Position numbers and translations under genes: made by a program | Shown: positions 48,942 through 59,713 of the stretch, in pieces | How positions within the stretch are numbered: the stretch's first letter is position 1 | Layout of the letters: every line of letters begins with the position of its first letter | Notes under the pieces: model-generated | The model's database searches: none | What the model was told of the DNA's origin: nothing | What the model saw: the letters and a program-made list of their open reading frames with translations, nothing else | From: Sipunculus nudus | Lineage: Eukaryota; Annelida; Sipuncula; Golfingiida; Sipunculidae | Length of the DNA: 64,000 bases | Assembly: GCA_026874595.1 (NCBI GenBank) | Contig: CM049308.1 | Span: 43,037,327 to 43,101,326, forward strand | Reading direction: 5' to 3'

Positions 48942-51890
48942 ATGAATTGTAGTGATGAGATGATTCGAATTAAACCACGTACATTGATTGAAAGACCACA
49001 AGAAGTGGGCTCTGTGGATGGGGAACATTTACAAGAAGCCTTATCCCATAAGGGAATAACTATCAAGAGAGAGGCCTCTGTGCCTGTTAGAGACCATCAT
49101 AGTTTCTACTATGTACTTAACAAGACTAACACATATTTTGAAGGACAAAGTTACAAGTATGCTCAGGAAATATGAAAATATGTTTTACAAGGAAGAATCA
49201 GAGTTGATTGCTACCCCTCTGATACAGCAGAGGATCATCACCACTGATGATGAACCTATAGTACAGCCATGTCAGCGTCTCTCGCCACATTTATGGTAGA
49301 CTCAGATGAGTTAGTGCGAAAGGGTATCATCTGCGAGAGTAATTCTCCATATGCCTCACAGATGGTGGGTGTATGAAAGAAATCAGGAGGTATTCGTCTA
49401 TTCATTGATTACAGGAAACTGTATCAGAAAACTAGGAGGGACTCGTTTCCATTAACAAGAGTTGTTGAGTCTATGAAGACGCTTGGTAAATCAAAGGTCC
49501 ATCTTACTCTAGATTTTGTGACAGCTTATGCTTAGTTTGAAGTGGCTTCTGAGGACTGTCACAAGACCGCGTATGTAACACTGCTTGATGACTGATATTC
49601 AGGGATAATTTCTGTACCTCTATCCTAGTATACTCAGGTGACAGTAATATTTTCAAAGTCTTTCGAGAAACATTTGTTCCACTTGGAAAATGTCATCTAA
49701 AAGTTGCAGAAGAATCAGCTCAAACTTTCCTTTGATGAATGTTGGTTCTTTAACACAGAAATAAAATACCTGGGACATGTGATTTTGGAGCAAGGTATTT
49801 GGCCTGATCCAGGCAAACTTGCTTGTGAGGCTGATTGGCCACATCCAGGCAGAATAAAGGCTCTGCGTCAGTCCCTAGGGTTAAGCTCATTCAACCGACA
49901 GTTCTTTAACTGGATTTGCTGCCAAGTTCAAACTGTTGAATGACCTAGTCGCTGTCTCAATTCCACATAAGAAGGTCAAAGGGCGGAAAGTGACTATCAG
50001 AGAGTGGAGTTCCACAGTACGAGGGGGCATTCCAAGAGGTGAAACAAGCTCTAGTATCTGCACTAGTATTTGCATTTGCTGATTTTTCCTTACCGTTCAT
50101 TGTTTAGACCGATGCTTCCTTTAAAAAATAGAACTGTTAGCCCTTAAGTGGGCAATCACAGAGAAATTTCAAGAATACCTACAGTACTCATCTTTCACTG
50201 TACCGACGGATAATTATCCTCTTACCCACCTATTGAAGCAGAACAAACTGAATGCTGTTAAGTAGCGTTGGGTTAATGATTTGGCAGGTTTTGATTTTGG
50301 GATCGTCTACCGCCCATGCAAAGAAGAGGAAATGTTGATGTTCTTTCTCATCAGACAGACAGGCCTTGAGATCATTCTTGCGATAGACTAGTTGATGATG
50401 AAGCATGGCCTGAAATCAGTGTCATGGAAGCAGTACATGAGGATAAATGTGAACAGACCTCACACGAGCAAGAGAAAAATCAGGATTGCTTTGATGGCAC
50501 AAACCACTTTGATATCAGGTGATTTGCAGTTAGCTATTTGTAGGGAAGAGATATCAAACTCATATCACCTTAGATGATGGCTACTGAGTTGAATGTCTTA
50601 CCCTGTCCCTCAACTGATGAGCTGATGAATTTACAGAGGAAGGATCCTGATATAAGCATTTTCTGTAAAAGCAAGGACAAACTTTATGAAAGATTGTAAA
50701 CCACCTTTTGTCGAACTAAGAAAGTTAGGATCGGAAGGACCGCTTCTTCTTTGCCAGTGGCACCGACTCAAGACACATGATGGAGTACTATAAAGACATG
50801 TGGAGGATCCCAAACTTGGAAAGCTAAAGCAACTAGTTTTACCAGCTGAACTTAAATCAGACGTGCGACAAGGACTCCATAATGAAAATGGGCACCAGGG
50901 TCTTGAGCGGACCATCCAGTAAGTTAGAATAAGATGTTACTAGCCCAAAATGTCCTTTCGTATAGCACAGTTGCTGGCACAGTGTAAACGTTGTGCTTTG
51001 GCTTAACACGAGCAAGTCAAACCACCCTGAGGCACGATAATAGCAAGGGAAACTTTTGGACATTATAGCTATTGATTTCACAGTACTCGAGCCAGCTACA
51101 GATGGCAGGGAAAATGTCCTTTTGATAACCGATATCTTCTCGAAGTGGACGGTGGCAATACCGACACGAGACCAAAAGACAACGGCCGTGGTATGTGTCC
51201 TTAACCGCGAATGGTTTGCACGTTATGGGGTACCTAAACGTATTTATATTGACAAAGGTCGATCTTTTGAAGGACAGGTTGTTTGGGCATTATGTCTCAT
51301 GTATGGAACCAATAATTCACATGTGACACATTGACCAATGGGTAAAAGGCATGGGAACGTTTTCATCATTCCATGTACGATCTCCTGAGAATTCTAGATG
51401 TAGAGAAGAAGCGTCGTTTGCCAGAGTATCTACAAAATTAATTTTTCGCGTATAACACCTGTCCACAGTCGTCAACAATTTAAGGCTTCGTCCATATAAC
51501 TTGCTATTTGACAGGGAACCACGATTGCCCATTGACATTTACCCGAACATTACCGGAGGACATGATAAAAAAAGTTCCATGGGTTACTGACCATCCAACG
51601 CGGTTGAATGATGCTTACAAACTTGTCGAGAGTCGACTGCAACAAGCTGCAGAACAGAGCTGAAAGTGACACAGTGGAAAAGAGGCACCACTTGAGGTTG
51701 GCGCCCTTGTGCATGTCCGCAGGCGGGGTCACCAGGAGCGACACAAGATTGCAGATGCATATAACCCGAAGGTCTTCGAGATTATTTCACGATTCAAAAA
51801 GAGAGATGTGTACCAAGTACGACAACTTGATGATACTAGTAAGAATACGTTAAACAGGAGCGAATTAAAGAAGTGTCCTGGATAACACTT
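48942..51890 (+). pseudogene. Degenerate Ty3/gypsy pol (RT, RNase H, integrase)
   Basis: Plus-strand fragments in all three frames read in the conventional order. RT comes first (RKGIICESNSPYASQM at about 49,318; GGIRLFIDYRKL at about 49,390), then RT thumb (YLGHVILEQGIWPDP; ALRQSLGLSSFNRQFF). RNase H follows (LKWAITEKFQEYLQY; TDNYPLTHLL at about 50,140-50,250). Integrase (IDFTVLEPATDG; LLITDIFSKWTVAIPTRD; YIDKGRSFEG) lies at 51,056-51,334, with a C-terminal region to about 51,890. Many stops and shifts show a long-dead copy. No LTR pair was identified. Confidence 0.88.
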
Positions 51891-51970
51891 GTCCTGCAGT
51901 GTCAAGGAAATTCACCATGAGACAAGAACTCAGTCTGATAGTGAGATGGTGATCTAATCATTGTCCAGAA

Positions 51971-52165
51971 CGTTAATTCAGACGATATAACGCAGAGAAG
52001 TGGGGATATTCTTGTAAATCAAGACGACTTGGAGGAGCGTTAATTCAGACGATGTAACGCAGAGAAGTGGGGATATTCTTGTAAATCAAGACGACTTGGA
52101 GGAGCGTTAATTCAGACGATGTAACGCAGAGAAGTGGGGATATTCCTGTAAATCAAGACGACTTC
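51971..52165. repeat. 67-bp tandem repeat, about three copies
   Basis: Units starting cgttaattcagacgat and ending cttggaggag follow each other three times; the last one diverges near its end. It lies directly behind the pol remnant and could be part of that element's 3' untranslated region. Confidence 0.85.
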
Positions 52166-52433
52166 GCTCCTCCAGGAGAGGACGAATGGTCACAACCGCA
52201 TGGACCCAGACGGGCTGCACCGGGTGAACACAAGAACCCATTCAGTTTTGGAACCCTTTGACTCTTTAGAAGTAATAAATGAGGTGTTTATATAAGGAAT
52301 CTGATCGTCTAGATACAAGGACGAATATTCTTCGTATTTTGCACCCATGTAATTTATCTGTATTAGGCCGCACTGGAGACACAACGCATAGATGCTTAAA
52401 ACTGCTTTGTATAGGTGTATGATAAGGTAGACA

Positions 52434-53036
52434 ACCGCACGTGTTGCAGAACTCGTTAGAATTTGAATCGCCTGGTGAACAGAAACGTGAGAAGGGGTAT
52501 TTTGATTGTTTGGTGCCAGAGTGATGTCTTGTTCAGGATCAGATATAGTTTCATGGTAATGTATACTATAAAATGTCAGTTATCAATAATGTGTAAACAA
52601 AAATTCCAAACATTTCTTACTTTTTCACGTGGATATGTTTACTATTGGAGTCTTCAGATAGTGACACCGTTGACGTAACAACGGTTCAGCCAATCGCGCA
52701 CATACTTCAAATTTAGCCCGAAACCGATGTGCCCGAAACCGCACGTGTTGCAGAACACGTTAGAATTTGAATCGCCTGGTGAACAGAAACTTGAGAAGGG
52801 ATATTTTAATTGTTTTGTGCCAGAGTGATGTCTTGGTCAGGATCAGATATAGTTTCATGGTAATGTATACTTTAAAATGTCAATTATCAATAATGCGTTA
52901 ACAAAAGTTCCAAACATTTCTTACGATTTCACGTGGATATGTTTACTATTGGAGTCTTTAGATAGTGACACCGTTGACGTAACGGTTAAGCCAATCACGT
53001 ACGTACTTCAAATTTAGCCCGAAACCGATGTTCGCA
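52434..53036. repeat. About 303-bp tandem duplication with promoter-like motifs
   Basis: Two copies (about 52,434-52,735 and 52,738-53,036) start accgcacgtgttgcagaac and share most of their sequence. Each contains a CRE-like TTGACGTAA and a CCAAT box (gccaatcgcg, gccaatcacg) and is richer in CpG than the surroundings. They lie 430 bp upstream of a possible first exon at 53,471, so they may be a duplicated promoter region. They could instead be decayed LTR sequence of the neighbouring pol remnant. Confidence 0.65.
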
Positions 53037-53470
53037 TGCGCGTTTCACTAATCACATTAGGTGACATGGCTGTCGAAATTAACGAAGGGCCTTCTTGCCT
53101 GTCTATCCCAAATATTAAATAAATAATAAATAGATGAACCATATAGTCTGAAAAACGGTAGGAAATGTCAGATAAGTAATAGTTATAAGGAAATGACCCA
53201 GAAAAGTAACAAATTTAACCGAAATCTACACTGATAAAGCAATTCAAGCGCCTGTGGTTATTTCTTGTATGTTTTTAGGGTTTCTTTGAAGTCCTGTGTT
53301 TCTTTGATGTTGTGAGGTATCTTGAATATGCTGAATTTATGTAACCGAAATACGTCAGAAAAAGGCTTGGTCAGCTCATGTTGGTTGTCGTTGTTGTCAG
53401 TCTACAGGATTCGACCACATTCAGTGCCACGTAGACCCAACAGCCTGTCCACCCTGTGCAGTTAGCGAAT

Positions 53471-53515
53471 ATGGCGTTAAAGTTTCACGGCAGTATGATA
53501 TTGTCTCAAGAAGAA
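53471..53515 (+). CDS. Possible first coding exon of a plus-strand gene
   Basis: ATG GCG at 53471 opens a 15-codon frame (MALKFHGSMILSQEE) ending at a perfect donor GAAGAA|GTAAGT in phase 0. Upstream lies the CpG-rich, CCAAT-containing duplicated segment. A LINE is inserted about 80 bp into the presumed intron. I found no convincing downstream exon up to 64,000, so this remains a candidate only. Confidence 0.35.
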
Positions 53516-53583
53516 GTAAGTTTCAGTAAGTGTACTAGATCTTAAAATTATTCCCTAGCCCCATCCAATCTTGACAGAGTAAG

Positions 53584-53594
53584 AGAGTAGGCAC
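53584..53594. repeat. Left LINE target-site duplication
   Basis: AGAGTAGGCAC directly precedes the LINE and recurs directly after its poly(A) tail. Confidence 0.85.
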
Positions 53595-55708
53595 TTCTAT
53601 AATTTTGGAGACACTTTTTGCAAGTGGATTGAAATTTTTTATAAGGATATTTCATCATGTGTCATAAATAATGGATGGATATCTAGTTTTTTTTAAATTA
53701 GGTAGAGGAGTGCGACAAGGCTGTCCATTATCACCTTATCTATATATCATTTCAGCAGAACGTTTGGCTAACAGGATCAGAGACAATATCAATATTAAAG
53801 GAATTGAAATAAATAATGAAAAACATGTGATCTCCCAATACGCGGATGACACAACTTTGTTTTTAAGGGGAGGCCACATGGTAATGAAAGAAGTGATTGA
53901 AGATTTTAAAAAATTTCAGAAATTAAGTGGATTAAAAATTAATATTGAAAAAACAGTAGTTATGCCAATGGGAAATCATACATATGGTAAAGACCAAATA
54001 ATTAAAATGGGTCTACAATGGAGCACAGGACCAGTTACAATTCTTGGTATTCAAATCAACAATAAATTAGAAAATCTATGTTACCTGAATTTCAGACCTA
54101 CATTAGAAAAAATTAAGAATTTAATTGATATATGGGCAAAAAGACAGTTAACACCTTTGGGGAAAATAACAGTGATTAAATCAGAATTAATCTCTCAGCT
54201 ACAATATCAATTATCAGTTCTACCAAATCCACCTGCTTCATTCCTGAAAGAAATAGAAGTTACCCTCTTTAATTTTATATGGAACAGTAAAATTGATAAA
54301 ATTAAACGAAATATCTTAATAGCACCAAAGGATGAAGGTGGTCTAGAAATGATAGATATCTGGTCTAAACTACAAGCTACAAAACTGGCATGGATTAATA
54401 GATGTCTCGCTTCCAGTTTGGAACAAGGATGGAGACAATTGGTTAATTGTAGCTTGAATAATTTGACTGAGTATCTTTTCACATGTAACTTAAAAATTGA
54501 AGATGTAAACCAAACATCAGTGCTGAAAGGGGTCAATCTTTTTTGGAAAGAAATTATTCAAGAATGGTGTAAATATAATTTTAATGATCCTGAAACCGTA
54601 AATGAATTCTTGAACCAATCCTTGTGGTTTAACTCTAATCTTAAAATAAACGGTAAAATTGTATTTTATAGAAAATGGTATGATGCTGGTATAAAATATG
54701 TTCACCATTTAACTAAAAAAGTGAATAATTCTTATAAATTTTATACTCTGCAAGAAATGCGACAGAACTATGGGCATCAAATCAATACAATGACATACAA
54801 TAGCATATTACATGCAGTCCCAATTAGATGGAAAAGAGAAATTAAAGGAAACAGTAATGAAGCCATAGTATATATGTATAAGATTGATAAACTATTATTA
54901 GTGGTGAAACCAGTAAAATTTATATACGCTGAACTTGTTAAACAGAAGTTTGTACACCCAGAAAATACTTTTCTAAAATGGCAACAAAATGTACCAGAAT
55001 GTGATAAAAAAAGTGTATTAGAGGCATTAAAAAATCTCTATTCAACCACTATATCTGTAAAATTAAGGTACTTCCAGTTTAAAATTCTACATAGAATCTT
55101 AACGTTAAACAAATCTTTGGTAAAGATGGGTTTAAAAGAATATGTCATATGTACCTTCTGTAAGCAAGAAAAAGAAACACTGATACATTTATTTTGTGAA
55201 TGCTCTAAAGTTAAAAAGCTATGGTCGGAAATATTTATATGGTAAGACACCTTAAACTTGCCCATGATATATGCTAGAGATATAATACTGTTCAATGTAA
55301 GTTCTGATAAATTGTTAGACAAAATTATCCTGTTGATAAAATATTATATTTATGTAGCAAGATGTAAAGAATACCCTTTGTCTCTAAATGATGCTGTTAA
55401 ACATATAAAATTATACTATACTATTGAGAGACAAGTAGCAATTCATAAAGGGAAACTTGTTCAACACAATTCATTATGGAACAGATTGAATAGCTTTCTG
55501 AGTGTAGATGATTGATTATAAATGTTACTCTACTCTGCATGATAAAAATATCATATATTGAACTCTTGTTGTAAGAATATACTATTATGTATCTTGTCCG
55601 TGTGCAGTGCCATTTGTTGTTCTTTTGTACTGTATCATTACATGTTTTTGTGTATCATTATATGTTTTGTGTATCTGTATTGTTTTGAAATAAAAAAAAA
55701 AAAAAAAA
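53595..55708 (+). mobile_element. 5'-truncated L1-like LINE with target duplication and poly(A)
   Basis: The element starts inside the reverse transcriptase domain, runs through the ORF2 C-terminus and ends in AATAAA plus a long A-run (55,690-55,709). The 11-bp sequence AGAGTAGGCAC flanks it on both sides (53,584-53,594 and 55,709-55,719), as left by target-primed reverse transcription. The truncated 5' end is typical of LINE copies. Confidence 0.9.
53671..55514 (+). pseudogene. LINE ORF2 C-terminal part (RT and CCHC-like tail)
   Basis: The main open frame (53,671-55,245, 524 residues) carries GRGVRQGCPLSPYLYIISAE and the catalytic QYADDT of non-LTR reverse transcriptases. The thumb and connection region follow, then a C-terminal motif CTFCKQEKETLIHLFCECSK, as in L1/Tx1-type elements. 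An extra T in a T-run at about 53,690 shifts it from the upstream RT residues. A TAA at 55,243-55,245 interrupts a frame that otherwise continues to 55,514 (LLIKYYIYVARCKEYPLSL). It is otherwise well preserved, so the insertion is fairly young. Confidence 0.9.
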
Positions 55709-55719
55709 AGAGTAGGCAC
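55709..55719. repeat. Right LINE target-site duplication
   Basis: This is the second copy of AGAGTAGGCAC, beginning at the last A of the poly(A) tail. The exact left edge is therefore uncertain by one or a few A residues. Confidence 0.85.
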
Positions 55720-58141
55720 CGATGCTGTGACATGGCGAGAGAGGTTCTAGCCATGGTGATATAAAAATATTCAACAGGTATCTTGGACATGATCTTGGAT
55801 TTTTAGGTTATCAGCATACTCAAGTTTTATCACTGACATTTTTACCAATGAACAGATTTATTATCCCCTTAAAACAAAGGGTACAGACACGGAAATTTCA
55901 GCAATGACAATGGCTGGTGGCCATTTCAGTCTAATGGCATGGAATCGGCAGTCACTGCCAGCGTATACGTACGGGTTTCTCCTAAAAATAAGAAAGAGGT
56001 TAATTTTGCCAATTTGATTTGAAAAAAAAAAACACGCGGTTACTTTGCTTATTTTAGAACCGGCGTAGAAGCCTTAGATGCATGCGAGGTTGCAGACGCG
56101 GAAGATGCATTTACTTTACCTTTTGGTGTATACACTTACCTTTTTACCTGTTGTTGCATAAACCTAGCGTTTTATACTTTATACGCTCGTCCATTGAAAA
56201 TGACGTGCATGCATGTGTTCTGTTTGACATATGTATTCGCCTATTCAAATTGAATGCATATTTTCAGGCATCGCTTACTAACCGTTGGTTCATAAACTCA
56301 GCAAGGCATACCAAAGACGAATACAATCGTCTATCATAATTTCAGCAATATTGTGGGCGTATACACCACACGAAAAGTAAACATACAGTCAGCGCATAGT
56401 CGGGGACTAAACGAAACCAGCTGTTTATCTCTCTCCCTCCCCCGCTCCCCCCCCCCCCCCCCCCCAAGTGAGTTTTCCCCCTATAATTGACAGTGGATAC
56501 ACTCAGCCAATGTCGCTCAACTCCTCTGTTTGTGGCCTCTTCTCGGAAGTGAACATTTTTGTCACTCGCCTGGGGGGGGGGGGGGGGGGTTAGAAATGGT
56601 GAGGGTCCGTCCGAAATGTGATGTTTATTTATATTGGGTTTAACAGTTACAAAAATGACATTGATGCACGACATTGACAGCTACGTCAAGTTTGAATATG
56701 GAAAACCTTGATGCAATTTCAAGGTCCCAAAGGCGATAATGCTAAAATTATTTTCGCTGAATTACTTTAAAAAATTAGAGGCACAGTCGATGCATCTCAG
56801 TGAGGGCTAGATCTCGTTCGAATATAGGTAAAAAAGGGGTCGTAATAACTTCTTTCCGCCTGTCACAGACAGGCAAACACGTGCACGGAAAGGCATTTTT
56901 CATTATGTACCAATCCGTTGGAGCGGTAGACACCTAGAGGTTTTCCACAATAGTAGCTGATATATAGAAATAAACATGATACAAAAACGTAATCTTATAC
57001 AAGTGGTCTTCCAACAATTTCCTATATTTTGCTATAAAATGATCTATAATTTCTTATACTTTCCGATATTTAGGCTTTCGATTATCTCCTATATTTTCCA
57101 GTTTTTTTTTTTCACTGCACAATCGTGTTTCTGATTGACAGTGTTATCATTGAAAACATTGTTATTTTTGCAAGTGTGCATGTAGGATGTCATGTAAGAT
57201 GGCAGAATCAGGTTTACACTGCATGAGCGAAGTGTGACTGAAAGTTTGATATGATGGAAGGATACATCTTAGCGGAGAGGCATTTTTTTTCTGCGGCAAG
57301 GCAAACCTGTATTAATGCCTTCCGTTAAAAAGGTGAAAAATGATCGAAAAGTATTACGATCCCTAGGTTAACTGACGCATTTTTCAAGGTCACAGAGGGA
57401 TAATAATGAAATTATTTTAGCGCAATTACTTGAAAAGAATTGAGGCACAGACATCAGTGTGGCTCTTGCTATTGATACTTCTCTTGAAGTGCTGAATCAG
57501 TTCTTGTATGAATGATATTGCTGCTGTTTTTAGGTCACACAGACATGTTTGTTCCTGATATTACATCAGTCCTAAGAAGTGTCCCTCTGATTTCCCTCTT
57601 GTATTCACCTTTTCTACAACTACCCCCATGAGAGGCGGGGGACAAATCATATAGGTTCTGTATCACTTCTTCCTGCATGGTGAACTGTCGGGAACGGTGT
57701 CATGTGTGTCCATATTTCCCATAAATTCTGAAGAATTTTTCTCGAAGGTGTTACCGCAGCATCATCTGTCAGAAACTACGCTTGTGGATATCCAGCCGGG
57801 TTCGAATTGGGCTTCAGAAAAAAAAACCGTCGAGGGCGAAGTCGCGCGGACCTCTCCCAATGTAAGAACGTGTAATATGCCAGTGAGTTTCATATACCGC
57901 TCCCTGTCAAAGCACCAAATGGTTCCCATTTATTGCTGGGTCACAGCGTGGGGAATTGATCAGCACCCAGTGATGATTGTAATTCAGATAAGCAGTCTTT
58001 ATAATAAAATATATGCCAATGAATCTCATGACTGCTTTTATTTAATATAAAATTAAATATGAATAGGAACCGTTTTCAAGCTTCAGTTAATGTACTACTA
58101 TTTCATTTAATACTTATAGGAATTATTAATCCGTCTTGTGT
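55720..58141. other. No gene confirmed
   Basis: AT-rich sequence with the C19/G18 pair. A frame at 57,697-58,050 contains a donor-like CCCAAT|GTAAGA near 57,861 but lacks a clear acceptor or homology. Confidence 0.5.
56447..56589. repeat. C-run and G-run pair (19 and 18 bp)
   Basis: An uninterrupted C19 (56,447-56,465) is followed 106 bp later by a G18 (56,572-56,589), so the two can pair as a long GC stem. Other long runs are C15 at 1,182, G12 at 16,612, G16 at 26,778, C13 at 32,960 and C15 at 63,192. Run lengths in an assembly are unreliable. Confidence 0.9.
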
Positions 58142-58543
58142 TTATCTGTCAGGATACATCTTAAAAATGCCAATAAAAAGCCCTTTTATACCCAGACGTG
58201 TTTTACCTCCCAGCTCAGTTATATTTTTATGTATGTAGGTGTTTATATCACAGCCAGTGACCTCCAGTTTGGTTCCCCTCATATATTTATGCGTTATATA
58301 TGAGATGAACTTTATGAGCGCTCGATTACCTGCTAATTTATAGTTGATAGAGGTCGTGTGGACTGTTATTTCCTTTACACCGTCTAAGTCACTTATATTT
58401 CGAGCACACGGAATGGTGATTCGTGCGTTCACCCTAATATCCGTAACATGCAGCAACATTTTTAAAAAATCGGCAGCACAACAAAAGAAATTAAGATAAT
58501 GCGAACATCTACCGCAGGGCGGCGTTGCTTGTTTCCAATTCAA
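58142..58543 (-). CDS. Unrecognised open reading frame or exon
   Basis: This 133-residue frame (from MNWKQATPPCGRCSHYLNFF, continuing CCAADFLKMLLHVTDIRVNA) is long for the local AT content. It alternates hydrophobic and polar residues like a folded domain (IKFISYITHKYMRGTKLEVT). A donor-like GGGAG|GTAAAA near 58,205 means it could be an exon. I recognise no family motif, and nothing on either side supports it. Confidence 0.25.
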   Translation of the reverse strand: MNWKQATPPCGRCSHYLNFFCCAADFLKMLLHVTDIRVNARITIPCARNISDLDGVKEITVHTTSINYKLAGNRALIKFISYITHKYMRGTKLEVTGCDINTYIHKNITELGGKTRLGIKGLFIGIFKMYPDR

Positions 58544-59632
58544 GATCGTTTGATCTCATATGCTGCTTCTCTTCCATATACCAATGTTGACAGCAGTCAG
58601 TAGTTTTGCACCAGGTGTCTGTCAACTTGGAGAACATGAGTCTACACTAGCTGGTCATGACCAGCCATTCATGTGAGGTCATAAAACTGTACGCTCGCCT
58701 AGGTTCGCCGTAAGCGTTTTCCTCCTCAGTGTCTCCAGGTTACTGAACTCGCTGTGCTCCGTCACTTGTACAGAACAAACGGATCTGCGTCCCGGTGTTG
58801 TTATGGTGGTCCAGACGCTAGTCGCGTGCTCGGGTAGGTGTTGTACCTTTTTTTGCTACTTACAGTATCACAGGAACTCAAATGTCCCCTACCCTGGTCG
58901 CCACACGAGGATAGCCGTAACAACCACGATGATTAATCATTTGTTATGACAAGTGTTCTTCGTCTTGGTCCTTGATCGTTCTGCCAAAGACGCATGAATG
59001 ATTCAACTCTGACTCAGGGGCTGGGACTAAGATGAAATTAAGCCCCTTGTAAACACCATGCACCAGACAACGAACAAGCGATGTGATTTTACAGATTCAA
59101 ATATTGTTTAGCAGGAGGAACGGTTGAGTTGTGGATTTGAAAGGATATAAGTGCTACACTGTTCTGCATGATGTTTTCTATATATTTCTGAGCATACCAT
59201 CGTTTAAAATAATCCATGATCAAGGTTTGTCTTCTGTACACTTATTTTTCCCAAATAACTGGACTTTTTCATGTACTACAGAAAAATATTTTTTTACTTA
59301 TTTCACCGTACAGAAACTTGTTCAAGTTATTCTTACGTTACATCATTTCGTTCAATAATACGTTGTACAATATATTGGATATCGACACTCGAGAATATTT
59401 ATCCCCATGACACGTAATCGTGGCTCCGGGCAGAAAAATCGGCTAATTATTATTAACCTGTTAAAAAAGTTCACAATTTAACGTTTGTAACTTAATAATA
59501 TTAGTGGTTATCAAGATGAACGGTTGACGATGAAAAATCGACAGTGAATGATCCGTCTGGAATACTTCAACAAACATTGCCTAATGATATGCCCTTGTTA
59601 TGTACGTGGAATTCCATCGGCACATGCACGTG

Positions 59633-59713
<81 letters not shown>

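Noticed and set aside
57697-58050. 117-residue plus-strand frame with a donor-like CCCAAT|GTAAGA
   Set aside because: No clear acceptor, no recognisable motif, and no neighbour in matching phase.
58800-58845. Possible first exon MVVQTLVACSG with donor CGG|GTAGGT
   Set aside because: Very short, with no downstream exon seen and only a mildly CpG-rich upstream region; not enough to call.
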